DNA of 46,442 bases from a virus, in IMG/VR virus record IMGVR_UViG_3300020171_000050, positions 1-46,442 of that record; one strand, given 5' to 3'. Both the position numbers and the translations under genes were made by a program. The notes beneath the pieces were generated by a model. The model made no database searches. It was not told the origin of the DNA and saw nothing but the letters and a program-made list of their open reading frames with translations. Positions 16,036 through 21,622 of this stretch are shown here, in pieces (positions within the stretch are counted from its first letter, which is position 1; each line of letters begins with the position of its first letter).

Positions 16036-16431
16036 CTACTGGCTTAAACTACGGGCCAGTTTATCGAACTCCATAATGAGATATTTGGTTCGTCCGCCTG
16101 GTTTGGATTTACAAACTATGAACTTATAGGCCTGTAATTCTTGTTTGGCTTTACCGATGGCGGACCGGCTTAACCCGCTATCCTTTACCAACTGTCTATC
16201 TGACCGGGTGAAATAGGCATGTTGCCGTTGGAACCGGTTCCGGGCTTTACACAAATAGAGATAAAGGGTCTTTGCCGGGGGTGACAATTTAATGAAATGA
16301 GGATCTTCAAGAGTGAGATGGCTTGTCCTGAAAAAGTTTGATGTTGGTTCACCCAACTCTTTAACAAGGGTTTTCCGATGAACCTCTTTAACGAGGGCTT
16401 GCCTTGATTTAATGTCTAGGACTATACCCAT
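16036..16431 (-). CDS. Winged-helix DNA-binding protein
   Basis: 131 residues. Residues 45-120 (LSPPAKTLYLYLCKARN, then RSDRQLVKDSGLSRSAIGKA, then GGRTKYLIM) form a helix-turn-helix with a following wing, as in phage replication or activator proteins. It sits near the start of the late block, between small proteins and the terminase, so it may control late transcription or start replication. Start and stop abut the neighbour upstream (16432). Confidence 0.6.
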   Translation of the reverse strand: MGIVLDIKSRQALVKEVHRKTLVKELGEPTSNFFRTSHLTLEDPHFIKLSPPAKTLYLYLCKARNRFQRQHAYFTRSDRQLVKDSGLSRSAIGKAKQELQAYKFIVCKSKPGGRTKYLIMEFDKLARSLSQ

Positions 16432-16641
16432 TTAGACCTCATATCCTGCCATTACGGCGAGGGCTCCTAATCGGGATCTAGTTGCGTCGTTGTCCATATA
16501 CTTGACTGTCAGGACCTCCCAGATATCCGGGGGCCATTTGATAGCGATAGGATCCTCGGTTGGCCGGCCTTGATCCTCTGATAGCTGGTATTGCTCGGCC
16601 TGGATCTGGTCCGCCTGTATCTGCCGGTCGTTGCCCTTCAT
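16432..16641 (-). CDS. Small Gln/Asp-rich protein
   Basis: 69 residues: a polar, Gln-rich N-terminus (RQIQADQIQAEQYQ), then a more ordered C-terminal half with WPPDIWEVLTVKYMD. It overlaps the preceding gene by four bases (ATGA), so it is co-translated. No recognised function. Confidence 0.45.
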   Translation of the reverse strand: MKGNDRQIQADQIQAEQYQLSEDQGRPTEDPIAIKWPPDIWEVLTVKYMDNDATRSRLGALAVMAGYEV

Positions 16642-16949
16642 CTCTCATCTAAACCACACTCGTAATTGCTCCGGTAAAACTCTGTATCTTCGTATATGGT
16701 TGACGCATCAAAATTCAGCGGGGTGATTGTTTGATGCTGGCGTTGCCTCGCATATTTTCTGACGACGTTTTGTGGGCGTCGATATAGCCGGCGCTTGACC
16801 TCCCGGATTAACCGATCGAACCGTTTTTGAGCAAAAAAAAGCCGCATTTCCTCTTTGTCCAGGATAGCAGCGTATATCCAGGTATGGTGACGACGTAGTG
16901 CTATACGTCGCCTTTTATGAGCTTGTCGGTCTGCTCTACGATTTGCCAC
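16638..16949 (-). CDS. Basic protein at the head of the late block
   Basis: 103 residues starting at GTG with a GGGAG ribosome site. Residues 1-75 are strongly basic (RRADRQAHKRRRIALRRHH and EVKRRLYRRP), and the C-terminal 30 residues are acidic. It is the first gene after the minus-strand promoter at 17000-17028. Nucleic acid binding is likely from charge, perhaps as a regulator or antiterminator, but this is inference. Confidence 0.45.
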   Translation of the reverse strand: MANRRADRQAHKRRRIALRRHHTWIYAAILDKEEMRLFFAQKRFDRLIREVKRRLYRRPQNVVRKYARQRQHQTITPLNFDASTIYEDTEFYRSNYECGLDER

Positions 16950-16999
16950 GTACTCTCCCTGGGATCCAAGTTTTCGATGGCTTGTATCAATTTTGGCCT

Positions 17000-17028
17000 A
17001 TCTTTGCACAAGATATGGTGTCTGTCAA
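17000..17028 (-). promoter_or_regulatory. Promoter for the late minus-strand block
   Basis: On the minus strand a perfect TTGACA is followed after 17 bases by AAAGAT, with an extended TGC just before the -10. It lies about 50 bases upstream of the first late gene (GTG at 16949). No T7-like or sigma-54 site was needed to explain it, so host sigma-70 polymerase probably transcribes this block. Confidence 0.65.
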
Positions 17029-17099
17029 GGGAATAATCACAAGGCACGAATATTGCTCTATATCCTGATAGCTATAAACCATTAATCAGGAGGATTGGC

Positions 17100-17450
17100 A
17101 TGAAAATAGAATCGTCTGAAGTTTGGCAGGATATACCAGGATATCCAATGTGTAAAGTTTCCAGCTTTGGTAATGTGAAAATAGAGAAACGAATTATTCA
17201 ATTTCAGGACAAGGGGCCAAGCTATAAATATGCGATTATTCAAGGAAAAAACTTTCCTGTCCATGGCCTAATTCTCTTATCATTTGTCGGCCCTCGCCCC
17301 GCTGGTTGCGTCATTAATCATCTTGATAGAAACCCATCCAACAACAGGCTCGATAATCTGGAATATATTTCCCATAAAGGCAATACGGCACACTGGTATA
17401 ATCATTTAGAAACCTACAAAGAAGAACAAAAGAAAGTGAGGCAATCATGA
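17100..17450 (+). CDS. HNH homing endonuclease with NUMOD4 domain
   Basis: 116 residues. Residues 6-30 (EVWQDIPGYP...VSSFGNVK) are a NUMOD4 DNA-binding motif, and residues 53-92 (VHGLILLSFVG, INHLDRNPSNNRLDNLEYI) are an HNH nuclease core with His74 and Asn81/82. It probably cuts intron-less or rival alleles to spread itself. AGGAGG precedes the ATG. The stop overlaps the next ATG (ATGA). Free-standing HNH genes at operon boundaries are common mobile passengers of phages. Confidence 0.82.
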   Translation: MKIESSEVWQDIPGYPMCKVSSFGNVKIEKRIIQFQDKGPSYKYAIIQGKNFPVHGLILLSFVGPRPAGCVINHLDRNPSNNRLDNLEYISHKGNTAHWYNHLETYKEEQKKVRQS

Positions 17451-17596
17451 AAGAGAATTATGTTATTAGGAATATCCCGGACAATATACGCAATAAAATC
17501 GAAGAGTTAAAGAAGGTAAAAAAAATAAGCATCCGAGTTATTATTTTAGAAGCGTTAGACAGGTATATTTCCAGCTTAGATATAAAACGGAACTGA
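17447..17596 (+). CDS. Ribbon-helix-helix (Arc/CopG-like) regulator
   Basis: 49 residues. An N-terminal beta strand (NYVIRNIPD, residues 4-12) is followed by two helices (IRNKIEELKKVKK and SIRVIILEALDRYIS), the layout of Arc/CopG repressors. It overlaps the HNH stop by four bases. Immediately downstream lie five GATATC palindromes around a promoter, which are its most likely operators. Confidence 0.65.
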   Translation: MKENYVIRNIPDNIRNKIEELKKVKKISIRVIILEALDRYISSLDIKRN

Positions 17597-17640
17597 TAGT
17601 TCTTTTATATCTATTTGATAGGAACTTAGAGTTCTTATTT

Positions 17641-17791
17641 GATATCACGATAAGTATTTGATATCTTTCCTTTATCAAGCCAGTGATTAAAACTGATAGA
17701 ATTATAAGAACCCTTGATTCCTCTTTGATATCTTTATCCTATAAAGAGACCATGAAGACTACCTATTTTAAAGGGATATCTAAACGATATC
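17641..17791. promoter_or_regulatory. Cluster of five GATATC palindromes, putative operators
   Basis: GATATC occurs at 17641, 17660, 17727, 17775 and 17786, mostly inside TTTGATATCTTT-like context, and a sixth lies at 17929 in the leader. The 17775/17786 pair overlaps the -35 region of the promoter at 17788-17816. The gene just upstream encodes a ribbon-helix-helix protein, a class that binds short palindromes cooperatively. Binding is inferred. Confidence 0.5.
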
Positions 17792-17816
17792 TTTGGCATA
17801 CGAATTGCTATATACT
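17788..17816 (+). promoter_or_regulatory. Promoter for small-gene array
   Basis: TATACT (17811-17816) is a five-of-six -10 match within a TGCTATATACT stretch that gives an extended -10. The -35 is poor (TATCTT) and overlaps a GATATC site, as expected for an operator-controlled promoter. It lies about 200 bases upstream of the first gene of the array. Confidence 0.45.
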
Positions 17817-17829
17817 AAAGTGACTTTGA

Positions 17830-18000
17830 CGCTCTTTGAAAACTCGAACCTGACCAACCTCACACGGTGATGGGTGAGAGTCAGGGAGGCGCACGACGAG
17901 ACAGGCAGACGGTTGGGCAAGGTGATCCATGATATCCCTGAGACAAACTGCCAAGGGGAGAGGGGCGCAAGTCTGAGATTATCCTCAGATTAAAGGCGAG
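17830..18000 (+). promoter_or_regulatory. Structured leader RNA with boxA-like element
   Basis: CGCTCTTTGAAAA at 17830-17842 closely resembles boxA elements of rRNA and lambdoid nut sites. It is followed at 17850-17884 by a hairpin (CTGAC/GTCAG enclosing CTCAC/GTGAG) in the position of a boxB. Further helices are GGCAG/CTGCC and an 8-bp hairpin at 17970-17991. No gene fits in 17597-18019. The layout suggests antitermination or another cis-acting leader for the array downstream. Confidence 0.5.
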
Positions 18001-18244
18001 CAAAGAAAGGAATAAAGCCATGATGAGAGCTATCACATATCAAGAGATCAAAAAAGAAATTAGGACGGCCACCAGGGTCATTAAACAAGCCAACAAGGGG
18101 CTGCCATGGGATGTCAAGATCAATAAGGATTTCGGTATTTTCCCAAGCGAAAACGGGTTGACTTTGCAGATCCATTATTTCGATGGGGATCTAAACGGCC
18201 AGGTTTATAACGTCGCCATCTAACCATCTTACCGACTCGCCTTT
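17992..18244. repeat. Inverted repeat flanking a small gene
   Basis: AAAGGCGAG (17992-18000) and CTCGCCTTT (18236-18244) are perfect 9-base complements lying just outside the gene at 18020-18223. In the mRNA they could close a stem around the whole reading frame. The next gene has a similar but longer flanking pair. Confidence 0.5.
18020..18223 (+). CDS. Small early protein, first of the array
   Basis: 67 residues (MMRAITYQEIKKEIRTATRV, then a beta-rich half with YFDGDLNGQVYNVAI). The ribosome site AAAGGA lies before two consecutive ATG codons. It is the first gene after the boxA leader. No family recognised. The arrangement with flanking complementary arms is shared with the next gene. Confidence 0.5.
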   Translation: MMRAITYQEIKKEIRTATRVIKQANKGLPWDVKINKDFGIFPSENGLTLQIHYFDGDLNGQVYNVAI

Positions 18245-18258
18245 CACCTGGGGATAAT

Positions 18259-18491
18259 ACGCAGACATGAGAGACCGGAAAGAGAAGGGATATTATGGTA
18301 GAAAACGTGCATATCAGAGATATCAATGGGAAATTGCTCTTCAATCATCTGTTAGATGATGAAACAAATTGCTTGGTATTCGACTCTCCAAGCGGATGTA
18401 TTGATAGACACGATGTTAAAAGATATCATTGGCAAATTTGCGAGGGATGGCCGGAAAATTAACCATTTTACGCGGTCTCTCATACCTGCGT
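18259..18491. repeat. 19-bp imperfect inverted repeat flanking a small gene
   Basis: The arm at 18259-18277 (ACGCAGACATGAGAGACCG) pairs with 18473-18491 at 17 of 19 positions, the two mismatches forming one internal loop. The arms bracket the gene at 18295-18462. A sequence like TAACCAT-TTAC begins the right flank here and after the previous gene, suggesting related modules. Confidence 0.6.
18295..18462 (+). CDS. Small early protein between inverted repeat arms
   Basis: 55 residues with AAGGGA before the ATG. The sequence is mixed alpha/beta with two cysteines (TNCLVF and SGCID) and a Trp-rich C-terminus. No family recognised. It is bracketed by the 19-bp complementary arms described separately, so its message may be a long stem with the frame in the loop. 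Confidence 0.45.
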   Translation: MVENVHIRDINGKLLFNHLLDDETNCLVFDSPSGCIDRHDVKRYHWQICEGWPEN

Positions 18492-18519
18492 ACTAAACCA
18501 TAAACCAAGGAGGGATAAA

Positions 18520-18669
18520 ATGAGAACCGACAGCCAAGAATTTAAAAATTTGATGGAAAAATGGAGCCGTGACGCGTGGGCAGAGGAAACCGGAAACGCC
18601 TATGATGACTACCTCGCAAACGAAGATATGCATGGCAGATTAATGTCTGAGACGACCAAAGCAGCTTGA
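18520..18669 (+). CDS. Small acidic early protein
   Basis: 49 residues, starting MRTDSQEFKNLMEKW and rich in Asp/Glu, with a strong AGGAGG ribosome site. Probably helical. It is followed by a 9-bp hairpin at 18679-18702 before the next gene. No function recognised. Confidence 0.45.
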   Translation: MRTDSQEFKNLMEKWSRDAWAEETGNAYDDYLANEDMHGRLMSETTKAA

Positions 18670-18678
18670 TCCATTGAT

Positions 18679-18702
18679 CCGGTGCGCTTGCGAGTGCATC
18701 GG
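18679..18702 (+). other. Intergenic hairpin
   Basis: CCGGTGCGC pairs with GTGCATCGG (9 bp, two G-U) around TTGCGA. It has no T tract, so it is not a typical terminator. It may be an RNA-processing or stability element, like the other hairpins of this array. Confidence 0.5.
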
Positions 18703-18738
18703 CTGAACGGACTAAACGCTAAAATGGAGGAAAAAGTC

Positions 18739-18900
18739 ATGGAATACGAAATCGATAGCACAATAATCAAAACTGACACCATGGGGAGATTGACCTACCT
18801 GGGCAACCTGGACCATTTGCAGGAATGGGTGGATAGAGGATTGGTGATAGTGCGCGTATCTGCCTATGATCCCACGGCGCGGTCGCTGTGGTTGGTGTAG
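18739..18900 (+). CDS. Small early protein
   Basis: 53 residues, beta-rich at the start (YEIDSTIIKTDTMGRLTYLG) then amphipathic. GGAGG precedes the ATG. It is an unrecognised member of the small-gene array. The spacer after it (18901-19029) contains a GCGGG/CCCGC hairpin at 18985-19004. Confidence 0.45.
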   Translation: MEYEIDSTIIKTDTMGRLTYLGNLDHLQEWVDRGLVIVRVSAYDPTARSLWLV

Positions 18901-18984
18901 ACAGACGAATTAAACCAAAGGGATCACCGGGGATGCCCACGAACAATCAGCCGGGGTTGGCTACTCACCTACAGTGGCGGTCTG

Positions 18985-19004
18985 GCGGGCGACCTCATAC
19001 CCGC
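18985..19004 (+). other. Intergenic hairpin
   Basis: GCGGG and CCCGC (5 bp) flank a 10-base loop about 25 bases before the next start codon. No T tract follows. It is part of the recurring hairpin-before-gene pattern of this operon. Confidence 0.4.
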
Positions 19005-19029
19005 AAAAACCTAAAAAGAGGATTGAAAA

Positions 19030-19224
19030 ATGATAAGACAAGACGCGGACAAAGTGAGACAAGAGGTTAACCTCGGAAATATCAAAATCGAGGGCATTGT
19101 CAACCAGGATGGCACTCAATATTACATCCTTACGGATAAGATTAATCAATCAACAGATCACCTGGCAGTCGGACTTGATGACCTTTTTGATGAATATGTC
19201 AATTTTTTCAGCCTGGTGGACTAA
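19030..19224 (+). CDS. Small early protein
   Basis: 64 residues, acidic, with alternating beta strands (EVNLGNIKIEGIVNQDG, then TQYYILTDKI) and a helical C-terminus. An AGAGGATTG ribosome site precedes the ATG. No family recognised. A long hairpin follows the stop codon. Confidence 0.45.
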   Translation: MIRQDADKVRQEVNLGNIKIEGIVNQDGTQYYILTDKINQSTDHLAVGLDDLFDEYVNFFSLVD

Positions 19225-19234
19225 CCCTCTGACC

Positions 19235-19304
19235 CTGCCCTTGTATTATTCCCAGCGGCCTCAATCGGGAGCGACACGGGAGGTAAACAGGCGAACAAGG
19301 GCAG
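19235..19304 (+). other. Long-range intergenic hairpin
   Basis: CTGCCCTTGT (19235-19244) and ACAAGGGCAG (19295-19304) are perfect 10-base complements with a 50-base loop that can form a smaller CCC/GGG stem. No T tract. It lies wholly between two genes. Confidence 0.55.
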
Positions 19305-19345
19305 ACGTGAGCGGGTTATTAACCACTAAACAGGGAGGGAAGACA

Positions 19346-19663
19346 ATGGAAAACGAGAAATTATGGATAGCATCAAATATCCTAGAGCAACTTGGAGGAC
19401 GGAAATTCATGATCATGACCGGGGCCAAAAACATGATGGCCCTGGATAATGGATTGAGTTTTAGCCTACCAGGTGGCGGTGGATTTACTAAGCATGGGAT
19501 CAATCGTGTAAGGGTTTTTCTTACTTGGGATGATCTTTACACGGTTATGTATGAAACAATCAGAGGGAAAAAACGCACAATAATATCTCATCACGAAGGG
19601 CTTTATGCCGATCAACTGCAAGCCGATTTCACACGCGAAACCGGCCTTTACACGCATCTCTAA
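19346..19663 (+). CDS. Conserved phage/plasmid protein of unknown function
   Basis: 105 residues from an ATG with GGGAGG upstream. The pattern NILEQLGGRKFMIMTGAKNM, then GINRVRVFLTWDDLYTV and a C-terminal YADQLQADFTRETGLYTHL recalls a small protein family spread among phages and plasmids with no known function. A longer frame opens upstream at 19097, but that part overlaps the previous gene and the intergenic hairpin. Confidence 0.6.
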   Translation: MENEKLWIASNILEQLGGRKFMIMTGAKNMMALDNGLSFSLPGGGGFTKHGINRVRVFLTWDDLYTVMYETIRGKKRTIISHHEGLYADQLQADFTRETGLYTHL

Positions 19664-19677
19664 ACCTCATTCACCCA

Positions 19678-19694
19678 GCGCCGGCGGACGGCGC
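19678..19694 (+). other. Intergenic hairpin
   Basis: GCGCCG and CGGCGC pair over 6 bp around GCGGA, ending directly before the AAGGAGGG ribosome site of the next gene. It may tune access of ribosomes. Confidence 0.5.
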
Positions 19695-19706
19695 AAGGAG
19701 GGAATC

Positions 19707-20006
19707 ATGGAAATTCAGGAGTTTAGAGCATTAGTTGAGAAGCAACAAATGGAAAGCCTGTTAAAGAGACACCCGGATTATCCGCTTGATATGGCAAACC
19801 ATTCTTGTCACGTCACGGTTACACCTGGGAAGAAATACATCAAAATTGACGTTGGGACAAGCGGAAAGTTCATGCTCGACGCAGAGGGCAACATTTTTGG
19901 AATCAAGGGCTATGGAGTCATTCACCGGGGCCACAGATACGGAACCCTTGACACGGTAAACGACTGGTTCTGGGGTGAATATCACCCGGTCAAAATTAAA
20001 GCCTAA
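19707..20006 (+). CDS. Small early protein
   Basis: 99 residues. An N-terminal helix (IQEFRALVEKQQMESLLKRH) is followed by a beta-rich part with a KYIKIDVGTSGKFMLD segment and a final WFWGEYHPVKIKA. The ribosome site AAGGAGGG is strong. No family recognised. Proteins with such a GxSGKFML-type strand are seen beside the previous family in mobile elements, which suggests a shared module. Confidence 0.5.
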   Translation: MEIQEFRALVEKQQMESLLKRHPDYPLDMANHSCHVTVTPGKKYIKIDVGTSGKFMLDAEGNIFGIKGYGVIHRGHRYGTLDTVNDWFWGEYHPVKIKA

Positions 20007-20017
20007 CCCACCAAACC

Positions 20018-20035
20018 GGGGGCTTCACGGCCCCC
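20018..20035 (+). other. Intergenic hairpin
   Basis: GGGGGC and GCCCCC pair over 6 bp around TTCACG, immediately before the GGAGG ribosome site of the next gene. The GGGGCTTCACGGC core recurs in the tRNA-like element at 27957-27969. Confidence 0.5.
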
Positions 20036-20047
20036 ATGGAGGACATT

Positions 20048-20221
20048 ATGACTAAGCGAGAATTTGAGAATACCCTGAATGATATGGGATGCCCAGAACA
20101 TGACCATCCTGAAAACGGTGGCCGTGTCTCCTGGAAATCAGTAAACAGCTACGGAACCTGGTTAAGACGAAATGACCCGATTGCTTTTGAGGTCGCTTAT
20201 CAGGAAGAAGGGAGGGAATAG
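20048..20221 (+). CDS. Small early protein
   Basis: 57 residues from the ATG at 20048, five bases after GGAGG. An upstream in-frame ATG (20036) lies inside the ribosome site and is less likely. The sequence TKREFENTLNDMGCP...WLRRNDPIAFEVAYQE appears helical and may bind DNA or protein. No family recognised. Confidence 0.45.
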   Translation: MTKREFENTLNDMGCPEHDHPENGGRVSWKSVNSYGTWLRRNDPIAFEVAYQEEGRE

Positions 20222-20222
20222 C

Positions 20223-20423
20223 ATGTCACGCATATTCCGAGTTGAGGGGGGTGAACCATACGCCCCCAAGTACCCACGGAAGACGAAGCGCAAAAACCTG
20301 AGCATCCCCCTGGCCTTATCCGACAGGCTAGAGGCCCACATGAAGGCCGAGCGCCGGCAAACATTAACCGATTTGGTCATAGCCATTCTCACTGAGTGGC
20401 TGGAAGGGAGGGAAGGGAGATGA
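20223..20423 (+). CDS. Ribbon-helix-helix (CopG-like) DNA-binding protein
   Basis: 66 residues from the ATG at 20223 (GGGAGGG upstream). After a basic tail (YPRKTKRK), residues 25-66 (NLSIPLALSDRLEAHMKAE, TLTDLVIAILTEWLE) show the strand-helix-helix pattern of CopG-type regulators. A second RHH protein in the same operon may control the same or another promoter. It overlaps the next gene by four bases. Confidence 0.6.
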   Translation: MSRIFRVEGGEPYAPKYPRKTKRKNLSIPLALSDRLEAHMKAERRQTLTDLVIAILTEWLEGREGR

Positions 20424-20560
20424 AAAAGGCGATAGAGGTTATCAGGACTCAGTGTGACCAATGCGGTTTGGTCGGTGACAGAAAGGTTTATGTTGACGGA
20501 ACAACTCAAAAAACCTGCCCTCATTGTGGCAGGCAAACGGCATCAACCAAAATCAGATAA
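20420..20560 (+). CDS. 46-residue zinc-ribbon protein
   Basis: CDQCG (12-16) and CPHCG (33-37) form a classic four-cysteine zinc ribbon with basic ends. The start overlaps the preceding stop (ATGA). It is the last gene before the plus-strand terminator. It likely binds nucleic acid or protein; no specific role known. Confidence 0.6.
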   Translation: MKKAIEVIRTQCDQCGLVGDRKVYVDGTTQKTCPHCGRQTASTKIR

Positions 20561-20596
20561 CCCCGCCTAACCTCCCGCCCCTTATCCTACCCCACA

Positions 20597-20624
20597 GCCC
20601 CTTCCATCTGGAGGGGGCTTTTCT
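20597..20624 (+). terminator. Terminator of the small-gene operon
   Basis: GCCCCTTCC pairs with GGAGGGGGC over 9 bp (one G-U) around a 4-base loop, followed by TTTTCT. It lies 36 bases after the last gene. Confidence 0.85.
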
Positions 20625-20639
20625 ATCTCCCCCCTTAAC

Positions 20640-20940
20640 TTCCCCTCTTCCATTCAATCCCCGGTGGTGAGTTGTTTGAGCTGAAGGTGAAAAAGCTCTA
20701 GCATCCCCCGGCTATTCGCCAAGGTTCAGCTATTTTCACCCTGCTAAGCATCCCCGTATGGAGCCGCTGCCGTCGCCGTTCGGTGGCTGAATACCACGGG
20801 TTGATTCAGCTTAGTCCTAGACTATCAAGGGTATCGTCCTCTTTATTCCTGTTCAGGATGCTACGCTAAGGACTCCCGCCCCCACCTGGCCCGCTCTAGA
20901 CCTTGCCCACGGTGTCTCTACGCCAGACCCCCCTGTAAAG
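20640..20940. other. Gene-free, dyad-rich region between convergent terminators
   Basis: No reading frame is supported here. GCTGAA (20680) and GGTGAAAA (20686) lie side by side, as do their complements TTCAGC (20725) and TTTTCACC (20733) in the same order, which is a pseudoknot arrangement. AGCATCCCC occurs at 20700 and 20747, with GGATGCT at 20856. CTAAGC (20744) pairs with GCTTAG (20809), and TAGTC-CTA-GACTA lies at 20812-20824. It could be a stable RNA, an origin or a packaging site. Confidence 0.5.
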
Positions 20941-20942
20941 AC

Positions 20943-20989
20943 AAAAAAAGCCCGATGCGCAGGTGGTTATCCCGTACACGCATCGGGCT
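20943..20989 (-). terminator. Terminator of the minus-strand replication operon
   Basis: On the minus strand AGCCCGATGCG and its perfect complement (11 bp) enclose a 19-base loop and are followed by seven T. It faces the plus-strand terminator at 20597. Confidence 0.82.
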
Positions 20990-20996
20990 GAAAAAT

Positions 20997-21140
20997 CTTG
21001 GATTTGTGGAGACAGGAAGGTCCCCGCGCCTCACGGCTAACGGAATCCAAGAAATAGCTAATTTTAAAGTTCCCATATCCACAAGGCAAAGATAACTCTA
21101 AGCCTTGTGCCTGTCAAGCAAATAATCAATATGTTGTGGA
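20997..21140. other. Non-coding stretch with dyads and DnaA-box-like sites
   Basis: CTTGGATT (20997-21004) pairs with AATCCAAG (21045-21052). CACAAGGC and GCCTTGTG form an 8-bp hairpin in 21079-21110. ATATCCACAA (about 21076) and TTGTGGATT (about 21133) resemble DnaA boxes. It lies upstream of the operon terminator on the minus strand, so it is the 3' untranslated region of the nuclease gene and could also hold origin elements. Confidence 0.35.
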
Positions 21141-21151
21141 TTTCAAAACGC

Positions 21152-21622
21152 CTACCACACCAACCCACCCTTCACCCAACTACCTTTTTCTGCTTTTGAC
21201 GCGCCCAGCGCTTGATTTGAGGCCTCCACGAGCGAAATGAAGGCGCAGTACGATCTAATTTCATGGATTTCATGCCCGAGCGCCATAAACATGAGTCGCA
21301 TTTGTTTTTGCTCCTCACTCAGTCGGCCCTTACCGGCTTTCAGTTCGATGAATAAGACGCGGCCCCTAGGTAGGATCAAAACGATGTCGGGCCAACCAGG
21401 GGTGAGCAGGGTCCGGGCCCCCTTGGTCTGCCGATTGCTCTGGATCGGGCGGCCCCACTCCTTGGCCCATTTGACGATCTTACCTTGCAGCTTGGACTCC
21501 GGCCCTTCGTCCGGCTCCTCGGCCCCGGCCAGGTCGTGATAAGCCATATCCCGAGGCAGTGGCGCAAGCTGCTCTTGCCTCGCTTTAAACTTCTGGTATT
21601 CTTCCTCACTCCACCGGGTCAT
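21152..21622 (-). CDS. VRR-NUC domain nuclease
   Basis: 156 residues. ESKLQGKIVKWAKE (42-55), PGWPDIVL (75-82, Asp79) and FIELKAGKGRLSEEQ (91-105, Glu93, Lys95, Gln105) are the motifs of the VRR-NUC branch of PD-(D/E)XK nucleases. Phage members are thought to process branched or damaged DNA, possibly Holliday junctions. It is the last gene of the operon and overlaps the HNH gene by four bases. Confidence 0.82.
   Translation of the reverse strand: MTRWSEEEYQKFKARQEQLAPLPRDMAYHDLAGAEEPDEGPESKLQGKIVKWAKEWGRPIQSNRQTKGARTLLTPGWPDIVLILPRGRVLFIELKAGKGRLSEEQKQMRLMFMALGHEIHEIRSYCAFISLVEASNQALGASKAEKGSWVKGGLVW

Noticed and set aside
17830-18172. CRISPR array among the repeats of the non-coding stretches
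   Set aside because: The repeats found (GATATC, TGACTTC, gene-flanking arms) are too short or irregular, have no equal-sized spacers, and there are no cas-like genes.
18224-18520. Integron-like attC sites flanking the small genes
   Set aside because: The flanks lack the RYYYAAC/GTTRRRY core sites, and there is no integron integrase.
20812-20840. Group I intron-like P7 elements in the dyad-rich island
   Set aside because: GACTA and a GTCC-containing stretch are present, but in the wrong order and without P3/P4-P6 partners or flanking exons.
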